Part shown: one piece after another, positions 7,762-12,871 of the stretch
Layout: the number at the start of each line of letters is the position of its first letter
How positions within the stretch are numbered: position 1 is the first letter of the stretch
Source of the DNA: Cephalothrix spiralis
Lineage: Eukaryota > Nemertea > Palaeonemertea > Archinemertea > Cephalotrichidae
Assembly (NCBI GenBank): GCA_032353305.1
Contig: JAUCNG010213306.1
Span: 1 to 12,871 of the forward strand
Length of the DNA stretch: 12,871 bases
Direction of reading: 5' to 3'
Notes under the pieces: generated by a model
What the model was told of the DNA's origin: nothing
Seen by the model: the letters and a program-made list of their open reading frames with translations, nothing else
Databases searched by the model: none
Position numbers and translations under genes: made by a program

Positions 7762-7863
7762 ACTAATGAATCTCTTGCATTGCATCTCGCGGCTGCTGGT
7801 GGACACAAAGAAGTAGTGAGGACACTTCTAGAAGCAGGAGCATCTGCTACAGATGAAAACGGG
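7762..7863 (+). CDS. TRPN1: TRPN/NOMPC-like channel, single-ankyrin-repeat exon
   Basis: This 102-nt exon (34 codons, phase 0 at both ends) lies between acceptor ttattttctag and the perfect donor ggg|gtaagt. It encodes TNESLALHLAAAGGH, then KEVVRTLLEAGAS and ATDENG. The first-helix signature is degenerate (SLALHLAA in place of TPLHLAA), while the second helix VV..LLEAGA is classical. AAGGH..VV..LLEAGAS follows the F.. repeat of the previous exon in NOMPC orthologues as I recall them. A small opposite-strand gene sits in the next intron, and its predicted 3' end comes within a few bases of this exon. Confidence 0.9.
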
Positions 7864-7879
7864 GTAAGTTTCAACAAAA

Positions 7880-7885
7880 TTTAAT
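7880..7885 (-). terminator. Candidate polyadenylation signal (ATTAAA) for the nested gene
   Basis: Read on the minus strand, ATTAAA lies about 90 nt after the TGA stop at 7978-7980. Cleavage 10-30 nt later would put the transcript end at or inside the 3' edge of TRPN exon 7762-7863. The region is AT-rich, so a chance hexamer is quite possible. Confidence 0.3.
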
Positions 7886-7977
7886 AATTAATTGATATAC
7901 AAGATTTTACTTCAGAAACCATTATATTTACAATCAATATTATTCCCAATATAAGCCAAAGTTAGCTTCAGATGTCT

Positions 7978-8223
7978 TCATTTCTTGAACCTGGTGGTGC
8001 GGCGGAACATAGGTGGCGCTGTAACAAATTTGACCTTGGAATGATGTTTCTTTGGCGTACCGATTTTACTCTTTGGTTTAATTTGTAAGATTCCTTTTAT
8101 ACATCTATAAATTAGAGATAGCGTCCAACAAGGCATGAGAATCGTCAAAAGAAAGCTTTGTCGTAGACCCTCAAGAACAAAGAAGATGGGGTAGTAGATT
8201 ATCAGTTTGATGTCGGCAAGCAT
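7978..8223 (-). CDS. Nested small basic membrane protein, 81 aa (unknown family)
   Basis: This minus-strand frame of 81 codons has an ATG at 8223 and TGA at 7978-7980. A pyrimidine-rich acceptor (ccttttttatttttag, ending at 8233) lies 9 bases before the ATG, so the coding part is in one exon starting at 8232. The frame is closed upstream: joined to the 5' exon it meets a TAA without another ATG, which supports this start. The protein has hydrophobic stretches at about residues 7-17 and 24-42 (LIIYYPIFFVL, SFLLTILMPCW). The tail from 43 on has about 13 Lys/Arg and no acidic residue (only D4 and E18 in the whole protein). This fits a small membrane anchor with a cytosolic basic tail. Codon choice is balanced and less AT-driven than in chance frames nearby. 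I recognise no family. A chance frame is the main alternative. Confidence 0.55.
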   Translation of the reverse strand: MLADIKLIIYYPIFFVLEGLRQSFLLTILMPCWTLSLIYRCIKGILQIKPKSKIGTPKKHHSKVKFVTAPPMFRRTTRFKK

Positions 8224-8232
8224 TCTGTTGAT

Positions 8233-8491
8233 CTAAAAATAAAAAAGGATCATTTAATATTTCATATTTAAAAGTAAAGACATAATTCAACAAGCTCTAA
8301 GCTAAATATTATCACGAATTAAGTGGTTGGCGATTTACGAAAATAAGAAAAATGTCAAAATAGCCTTTTACGAATTCTGCTAATCACGTTTAAATTTTGC
8401 CAAATACCTGATCACGATGTCAGGGCGTTACCGGTATGTAAAAATAACCTGTAACATACCCAAGTTTAAACGAGCACCTTTATATACATAC
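8233..8491 (-). other. Predicted intron of the nested gene
   Basis: On the minus strand, the donor caaaaag|gtatgt (boundary 8492/8491) and the acceptor tatttttag (AG at 8234-8233) enclose 259 nt of AT-rich sequence with a good pyrimidine tract. The splice would join an untranslated leader to the coding exon. A weaker alternative donor, gatcag|gtattt, lies near 8405. Confidence 0.45.
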
Positions 8492-8595
8492 CTTTTTGAA
8501 ATACTTCTTTTGATGAGAAACTTCTTTAAATTTCTGACTGAGTATTTAGATGTTTTGAACTGTTGAGTGTTGACGTCATTAGTTATGTTACGTCA
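8492..8595 (-). other. Predicted 5' UTR exon of the nested gene, with an upstream ORF
   Basis: The exon would run from a start site roughly 25-30 nt after a TATA-like element (minus strand, 8627-8622) to the donor at 8492. It contains no ATG in frame with the 81-codon protein and has a TAA in that frame. It does contain a separate 17-codon upstream frame from ATG at 8579 to TAA at 8526, which could damp translation. The start point is inferred from the TATA-like site only. Confidence 0.35.
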
Positions 8596-8690
8596 ATGTT
8601 GAAGTATGTGACTATACAATGTTTATACTGCTCCTGTGACGCAGTTCTGTAATCTGGCCAATGAGCGACCACCATTTGACCCCACGTGAC
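8571..8690 (-). promoter_or_regulatory. Promoter-like block of the nested gene (E-box, CCAAT, TATA-like, CRE-like)
   Basis: In transcription order on the minus strand come a CACGTG E-box (8688-8683), an inverted CCAAT box (8662-8658, in ctcattggccag), TATAAA (8627-8622), then TGACG (around 8593) and the CRE palindrome TGACGTCA (8578-8571). The spacing between CCAAT and TATA (about 30 nt), the position upstream of a plausible leader exon, and the rise in GC content against the AT-rich surroundings all suit a core promoter. Single motifs of this length occur by chance. The ordered cluster is the argument. Confidence 0.45.
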
Positions 8691-8930
8691 TGCAAATAAT
8701 TCACGATATACAGAAATTTGAATATTGAATATCGATTTAAAGAAAGAAAGAATTTAGTCGCAGTTGTATAAATTATTTGCAAATAATTTACAAAATTTGC
8801 TGCAAAAAGTGTTAATATGGACTTTTGTAAATTAACATGTCTCCTATCCGATTTTTGTATATTTTTTATTGTTTATAGCAAATTTTCTATTTTTACATAT
8901 TTTATGAATATCTGGTTTTCTTTCTTATAG

Positions 8931-9029
8931 GATGGAATGACAGCAATTCATTTAGCGGCAAAGTACGGACATGCGCAGATCCTTGAAGCCTTGAAAGCGC
9001 ATGTGTCTTGGAGATGTACTAGCAAAAAG
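8931..9029 (+). CDS. TRPN1: TRPN/NOMPC-like channel, single-ankyrin-repeat exon
   Basis: This 99-nt exon (33 codons, phase 0 at both ends) is bounded by acceptor tttcttatag and donor aag|gtaacc. It encodes DGMTAIHLAAKYGH, then AQILEALKAHVSW and RCTSKK. GMTA.HLAAKYGH..ILE.L agrees with the corresponding NOMPC repeat. The repeat end is not the canonical D.NA..D turn but a basic SKK, after which the next exon starts TGLTALHVAA; the junction reads SKKTG, as in other TRPN proteins. The frame remains open to 9134 in the intron, but there is no homology past the donor. Confidence 0.9.
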
Positions 9030-9187
9030 GTAACCAAACAAAATAAGTCTAAAAAGATGATACATCCATCGGCGCGGCGGTGCGTATTTAATGTTTCACT
9101 AATTTTCCTCGATGCATCCGTCAACCAATCCTAAAGGTCTTTCTAGCTCTATTTTTATAAACCAAATCTTGGTAAGTTATTAATCTT

Positions 9188-9300
9188 CGCCAAAATTTCC
9201 ACATTTTATTTGTTTATGTCTTTGTTAAATAGTTTTCATGTGTCATCTACAAAAATAAATCACATTTTGTACCATTGAAAGGCGGATTTTCGCAAAATTA
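9188..9300 (+). repeat. Intronic direct repeat, copy 1
   Basis: Positions 9261-9290 are identical over 30 bases to 9711-9740 (cacattttgtaccattgaaa and on). The preceding 75 bases are recognisably similar (gccaaaa..tccacattt..., ttgttaaat.gttttcat). The offset of the best block is exactly 450. The high identity of the core against the weaker flanks suggests conservation or a recent conversion of the core. Confidence 0.7.
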
Positions 9301-9610
9301 CCAATAATATTGTTATTTTTTAACAATTGGAAATATTTTTCGACTATAGGATTCTCTGTTTTATTATCTCGCAAGATTTGGGATCACTGACCTTGAAATC
9401 ATAGTATAATAAACGACCCCCGCCCCTTTAGCCAACACTACGCCGCGATGCTAAAGAACCGTAGATGGCGTAGTGAAAATTGGAACAGAGGCATATAAGT
9501 TTGTCAACAAACTATTGAAATCGTGGAAGTATGGGAAATTAGTAGCGTTTAAGAATTCAGGTGCGCAGTCATTGAAAATTATGACATGGTCCATTCTGAA
9601 AGAATTCCTG

Positions 9611-9750
9611 ATCACAAATTGTACGATAAAAAGGCCGATTTTTGCCAAAAACTCCACATTTATTTTATTACATGTATGTCTTGGTTAAATGGTTTTCATA
9701 TGAATTTGATCACATTTTGTACCATTGAAAGGCGGATTTTCTCAAAATTG
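9611..9750 (+). repeat. Intronic direct repeat, copies 2 and 3 in tandem
   Basis: Copy 3 (about 9640-9750) matches copy 1 along its length, including the identical 30-base core at 9711-9740. A diverged core (atcacaaattgtacgataaa, then aaggccgatttttgcc) also occurs at 9611-9648, about 100 bases earlier. The unit is therefore about 100 bases long and repeated head to tail here. No terminal inverted repeats were seen. Confidence 0.6.
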
Positions 9751-9907
9751 TGCAATAATATTGTTAATTCTTTTCAAATTTCAACACGACAATTTCTGTA
9801 CTTTTAATGGTATATATCATTTATATCCATTCAGTGTTTACTGTATTTATACATTGTTCATGTTCAATGATACAACATTGTTAAATAACGCTATTTTTAT
9901 TATTTAG

Positions 9908-10039
9908 ACTGGACTAACAGCGCTTCATGTTGCTGCACATTATGGTCAAGCTGAATTCGTGAGAGAGGTCATGTCCAAGGTACCTGCTACTGTGAAAAGT
10001 GACCCACCTCACGGAAGTGATAAAGAAACTGGATCTGAG
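9908..10039 (+). CDS. TRPN1: TRPN/NOMPC-like channel, ankyrin repeat plus inter-repeat insert
   Basis: This 132-nt exon (44 codons, phase 0 at both ends) lies between acceptor ttattatttag and donor gag|gtaaaa. It begins with an ankyrin repeat, TGLTALHVAAHYGQ then AEFVREVMSKV, continues PATVKSDPP and adds a hydrophilic tail HGSDKETGSE. The words LHVAA.YGQ..FVRE...KVPATVKS. are, from memory, among the most distinctive of TRPN/NOMPC, where a short polar insert interrupts the ankyrin array at this place. The insert explains why this exon is about ten codons longer than its neighbours. It is the last TRPN exon visible. The next one should start with another GxTPLHLAA repeat beyond 12871. Confidence 0.92.
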
Positions 10040-10115
10040 GTAAAAAAAATGTCATCTATTAATTGGGGTGCTGCTTCTAAAATTGCATGTACTTTATTAC
10101 TCAATTGGACGGGGA

Positions 10116-10163
10116 AATTGGCGATGGCATAATCTGTCAAAACCGATTTTGCCCTCGCCAATT
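10116..10163. repeat. 9-bp stem-loop near the exon 7 donor
   Basis: aattggcga at 10116-10124 is the exact reverse complement of tcgccaatt at 10155-10163, with a 30-base loop. It lies about 75 nt after the donor of the last TRPN exon and directly before the CCCGAT-rich tract, so it may mark that tract's edge. Confidence 0.35.
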
Positions 10164-10179
10164 GTGAAAAGCAGTTCTA

Positions 10180-10575
10180 CAGTGGGGGTCTCTATCCCGA
10201 TCCCGTTAAGAAAAAATTGCTTTATCCCGATCTCATTTGTGAAAAATCCCGTCCCGTTTGCCATATTTTTTCCCGCAAATATTAACCCGAAATCAAGCTT
10301 ATTATAGTAGTTTTGCATTGGTGTGTGCTTTTAGAAGTACATGTCATGGAGGTACTTGTAATATTAAAACAGCCGGGCACCAATTTATACCTTTTATACG
10401 CAAATCCGGTTACCGTTATTATTCCATTTCCCGTCTCTGTTTCCGTTTGATTTCCATTTCCCATCTCCCGTTACCGTAAGGGCTGCCATTCCCTGAATCC
10501 CGTGTCCCATTCCGTGGGCTTATCCCGATCCCGTAAGGGATATTTAGGGCCTATCCCGGATCCCATTTAACCCCA
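10180..10575 (+). repeat. Degenerate CCCGATCCCGT-rich tract
   Basis: Words such as atcccgatcccgt (10193-10207 and again near 10520), cccgatctc, cccgtcccgt, cccgaaat, tcccgtctctg and ttcccatctcccgttaccg recur across about 400 bases in an otherwise AT-rich intron. The period is irregular (5-7 bases), so this is a degenerate simple repeat or the repeat-filled inside of an element. Frames on both strands (10068-10307, 10097-10318, 10258-10479, 10282-10464) simply reflect the low stop-codon content and translate to repeats such as GNGNQTETETGNG. They are not genes. Confidence 0.7.
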
Positions 10576-10910
10576 TCTGGGCCCTCTCTAGAGCATTGCC
10601 ATTGTCATTAGGGTTAACGGGAGTAAATCTGTCTACATGTTAATTTTTTGCTGCCTCGTTAGGGACTGCGTTCACCAGTCTCTCGCGTTCGAAAATTAGA
10701 CCAGTTAGAATAAATATTTGTGTATTAGGTACCTTGATAAACAAAAGGTATTATTTCATCTCAGTCGAATCAATAACTAACCCTTTATCACAACCCCCAG
10801 TTTCAGCTACGCCAAGTCGTGGCAGTTTTTATGGCATACGAGGTACGATACCAAGCTTGGGAACATATTTTTATTTTTTCCGTAAAACACTTTTAGTTTT
10901 TGATTATGTA

Positions 10911-11092
10911 TAGGTTAGATACTATTAACTTTTGTCTATGTCAAATAGAACCAAAGTCTTTTGTTTAGTCTATGTACATAATATAATTTAGTTTAAATTA
11001 ATGAATCTAAACTAAAATATATTATTTACAAAGACTAAACAAAAGATTTTGGTTCTATTTAATTTAGGTATTAAGTTAATAGTGTCTACCTA
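10911..11092. mobile_element. 182-bp near-perfect foldback (mariner-type MITE candidate)
   Basis: Two arms of 85 nt (10911-10995 and 11008-11092) are reverse complements apart from a modest number of substitutions, around a 12-base loop. Blocks such as agactaaacaaaaga and ggttctattt are exact. The unit starts TAGGTTAGA and ends TCTACCTA, so a TA dinucleotide sits at each end, as expected for Tc1/mariner-type insertion. There is no coding capacity. A transcript through this intron would form a long RNA hairpin. Confidence 0.8.
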
Positions 11093-11180
11093 ATTTAGAC
11101 GTGACATATCGAACTTAGTCCACAACAATTAAGACTGGTCAACGAAAGAAAATAACCACCCGTCTAAGTTCAATAGGTAA

Positions 11181-11648
11181 TGCACCAGTCAATGAAATTC
11201 ACCGGGGAGGGGGCCGGGAAATGTCAAAATAGCGATGCTTAGCGACGCCTAAGGCGATCCTAGCGCTAGAAATTGGTGGATCGCTATGATCCACGGAACT
11301 ACTTTAGCGCTAAATCCCCGGGTGGGGTGGCGGTACATAGCGCTACAAAGCGCAATTTTTATTTTATATAGTATCTGAAAAAACAACAACATTTTTATAA
11401 AAAGCAAAATTAAGCTGAAAGTTATTCTTTCTCAAAATTGTTCTGTGTTTTGCTCATTTGTTCTATTTGCAAGCGAATTTTTTCTGTAATAAACTAAAAT
11501 TCCCCGCCCCTATGGGCGATCCATTGTGACCCTTAGCGACTGATAGCGCTTGATAAAATGTCTCCGCCTGCGATGCCTAGCGCCGCCCTAGGCGATCCTA
11601 GTGATATTTTCACATCCCCCTCCCCGGTGCATTTCATTGACTGGTGCA
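11181..11648. mobile_element. 468-bp Harbinger-like MITE with TAA target duplication
   Basis: Terminal inverted repeats of 33 nt at 11181-11213 and 11616-11648 match at 32 of 33 positions (TGCACCAGTCAATGAAAT..., then CACCGGGGAGGGGG). TAA occurs directly outside both ends (11178-11180 and 11649-11651), the 3-bp TWA duplication typical of PIF/Harbinger elements. Next to both ends lie clusters of TAGCG, GCGATCC and AGCGCT words, likely subterminal motifs. There is no transposase frame. The minus frame at 11533-11817 runs through its right end and is not a gene. Confidence 0.8.
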
Positions 11649-11658
11649 TAACGTCTAA

Positions 11659-12089
11659 ACAGTAAAAGTCCTTCATAGTGAACGCCTTCGGGACAGGGGT
11701 ACGAATTTGACAGAACTCGACCTCAACAAATATTTGGGTTTCGTTTCCGTAATATTCAACTTTCGATATTATTGAAGTTATGTTGTAATTTAACGCCAAT
11801 ATGATTTTCAGCTTCATTAATTTTGCTTAAACGTTATGTTTGGTCAAGGCATGTAAACATTCTTTGTTAAAATTTTTACTTGTCTGGAAATTATGATTAA
11901 TGTGTGAAACACTTGTCTCAAAACCGCATACCGTTCGTTATAAAGGACTCCAATTATTTTTCAAAAGGCCAGGGTTCAGTGTTCACTAACATCGAGCGAT
12001 GTTCACTCTAATAGTACAGGGTTTCCTATCCAAAAACGTTTGCTATGAAGAGATGTTCACTAAATTGGACTAAATAGGACTTTTACTGT
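11659..12089. mobile_element. 431-bp element with 13-bp inverted ends
   Basis: acagtaaaagtcc at 11659-11671 is the exact reverse complement of ggacttttactgt at 12077-12089, followed inside by tagtgaac on each side in mirrored form. GTTCACT is repeated at 11981, 12001 and 12055 near the right end. CAGT ends are common in Tc1/mariner/pogo-type elements, but no clear TA duplication was seen. It begins only 7 bases after the duplicated TAA of the preceding MITE, so insertion there was repeated. It has no open frame. Confidence 0.6.
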
Positions 12090-12325
12090 AACTATTTAAA
12101 ATCACACAGATATGATTTCCCAAGAACTTATTAAAATTATTATTTTTCTTTACACCATTTCATTTTAAGATTCTTTTAAGACTTCAATTCAAAGAATCGA
12201 AGTATTTCTTCACTTTTATTTCAAAATGCATGTCTATATGTTGGCAGATGCACCTACAGCTATTTTTATCCCGAGTGCTAATTTATAAAAAAAAACATTG
12301 CCCGTTAGTTAAACAATTTAAAAGT

Positions 12326-12391
12326 TATAAACACGTGATTCCAGCAGCCAATCAAAACTCCCTCCGATCTAGGTTGCATGGGCTGGCCAAT
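12326..12391. promoter_or_regulatory. Promoter-like cluster: TATAAA, E-box and two CCAAT boxes
   Basis: Within 66 bases there are TATAAA (12326-12331), the E-box CACGTG (12332-12337) and CCAAT boxes at 12348-12352 and 12387-12391, the last in ctggccaatg. The same CTGGCCAATG plus CACGTGA combination forms the block upstream of the nested minus-strand gene (8651-8690). Local GC content rises here. Direction is unclear: the CCAAT boxes suit the plus-strand frame at 12491, whereas the TATA-like site lies upstream of them. Confidence 0.35.
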
Positions 12392-12490
12392 GCGACAAAA
12401 GCATAGAAAGGACCTAATCGCGGGCCGCACAGGCTCTTGTTAGTCAGAGTATGTATTAGGGAGCTTAGACGCCAACCTTTATCCTACACA

Positions 12491-12634
12491 ATGCCTCGGA
12501 TTCCGTTTCCATTTTTAGCAAGAGATCAGCGCGTGCCACAGATAAGAGATCATAAGACCCGGATGTCAGACAAAGTAAAACGAAACCTAGGTGTAGGCCA
12601 TACTAAAGTAAAATGTTTAAAGCACCTAATTTGA
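12491..12634 (+). CDS. Candidate small hypothetical protein, 47 aa
   Basis: A plus-strand frame from ATG at 12491 (context acacaATGc) to TGA at 12632-12634, with AATAAA only about 5 bases later. The product is polar and basic (MPRIPFPFLA..., KTRMSDKVKRN), with no signal peptide or membrane segment, and I recognise no family. Supporting points are the promoter-like CCAAT/E-box cluster 100-160 bases upstream and the higher GC content of 12400-12600. Against it are the short length, the stop-to-AATAAA distance, and a possible donor (cctag|gtgtag near 12592) that would make it only the first exon of something longer. Chance is a serious alternative. Confidence 0.25.
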   Translation: MPRIPFPFLARDQRVPQIRDHKTRMSDKVKRNLGVGHTKVKCLKHLI

Positions 12635-12871
12635 CTTAAATAAAATAATTAACAATAATTTTTTATGGGAATACAGAGTTGCTTTGCCAATAAATAGGAG
12701 GGATTAAACGCAATAGAAAGGGTGTAAAATATGATGTATATTTTGTACTTTTTCTTTTCGTAAAATTTCAAAGGGAGAACATTGCTTTCTTTTAGAAGGG
12801 CAAATGTCAGAATATAATTGAACGATGGTGATAAATCAATCAATAATTAATTAGGAATATTATATCAATAT

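Larger units (their letters stand above)
7864..8930 (+). other. Intron between the fifth and sixth visible TRPN exons, hosting a nested gene
   Basis: A phase-0 intron of 1067 nt (gtaagt to tttcttatag). It contains a probable complete small gene on the minus strand (coding part 7978-8223, 5' exon about 8492-8595, promoter-like block 8571-8690). The last part, 8700-8930, is AT-rich with nothing recognisable. No foldback or MITE was seen in this intron, unlike its neighbours. Confidence 0.7.
9030..9907 (+). other. Intron between the sixth and seventh visible TRPN exons
   Basis: A phase-0 intron of 878 nt from gtaacc to ttattatttag. It is built largely of an internally repeated sequence (9188-9300, 9611-9660, 9661-9750). 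Overlapping frames on both strands at 9451-9688 and 9586-9907 share no recognisable protein and follow the repeat, so none is annotated as a gene. Confidence 0.75.
10040..12871 (+). other. Start of a long TRPN intron (at least 2.8 kb), repeat-rich
   Basis: No ankyrin-coding exon was found after donor gag|gtaaaa. The stretch holds a CCCGATCCCGT-rich tract (10180-10575), a near-perfect foldback (10911-11092), a Harbinger-like MITE (11181-11648), an adjacent inverted-end element (11659-12089) and a candidate small gene (12491-12634). From 10580 to 10905, from 12090 to 12320 and after 12640 I see nothing beyond AT-rich sequence. If the TRPN gene continues, all of this is intronic. Confidence 0.7.

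Noticed and set aside
9451-9907. Overlapping frames of 60-73 codons on both strands
   Set aside because: They lie in the repeated intron sequence, contradict each other, and show no protein pattern or splice context.
1450-10039. Alternative identity: generic ankyrin (ANK1-3) or TRPA channel
   Set aside because: Ankyrin repeats of those proteins lack the irregular repeats TCAHIAA..GSV and KVPATVKS plus polar insert, which appear here in the order I know from NOMPC. The channel domain itself is not in the window, so this stays a judgement.
10068-10479. Four overlapping frames on both strands
   Set aside because: They follow the CCCGAT-rich simple repeat, which lacks stop triplets, and translate into low-complexity repeats on both strands.
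11533-11817. 94-codon minus-strand open frame
   Set aside because: It crosses the right end of the Harbinger-like MITE and the left end of the next element. Composition, not coding, explains it.
1-12871. Additional TRPN exons in the remaining sequence
   Set aside because: I scanned both strands for LHLAA-like codon runs next to AG/GT sites and found none beyond the seven listed. A very diverged exon could still be missed.

Overview
The window is AT-rich metazoan genomic DNA and holds an internal piece of one multi-exon plus-strand gene. Seven short exons (1450-1650, 2865-2963, 3287-3388, 6603-6707, 7762-7863, 8931-9029, 9908-10039) have good splice sites. Joined, they give a 280-residue open frame made only of ankyrin repeats. 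The order and wording of these repeats (for example NAKSKVG, ENDHSDVVKLF, KGSVAVIKEL, KVPATVKS) match the middle of the long ankyrin domain of the mechanosensory channel TRPN/NOMPC better than generic ankyrins or TRPA. The 5' exons, the rest of the ankyrin domain and the transmembrane pore domain lie outside the window. TRPN is known from invertebrates, fish and amphibians and is missing from amniotes. The AT-rich sequence, introns of 0.3-3.2 kb and many short foldback elements suggest an aquatic invertebrate. I cannot name the phylum safely.

Layout: 1-1449 has no recognisable exon but carries diverged copies of a local repeat and two hairpins. From 1450 to 10039, TRPN exons alternate with introns full of non-coding repeats: a 147-bp foldback (2299-2445), a hAT-like MITE with an 8-bp target duplication (4655-5178), an irregular minisatellite (5396-5520), a second MITE with an 8-bp duplication (6259-6457), and an inverted-repeat element (about 6937-7446). 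From 10040 to the end I see no further TRPN exon. That stretch holds a CCCGATCCCGT-rich tract, a near-perfect 182-bp foldback (10911-11092), a Harbinger-like MITE with TAA duplications (11181-11648), an adjacent element with 13-bp inverted ends (11659-12089), and a weak candidate for a small gene (12491-12634).

The most interesting region is the intron between 7863 and 8931. It appears to hold a complete small gene on the opposite strand: a promoter-like block (E-box, CCAAT, TATA-like site, CRE-like site), a short 5' UTR exon with a good donor, an acceptor, and an 81-codon frame for a membrane-anchored, very basic protein that I do not recognise. Its predicted 3' end runs up to the neighbouring TRPN exon. 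All coding calls come from reading splice signals and protein resemblance by eye.
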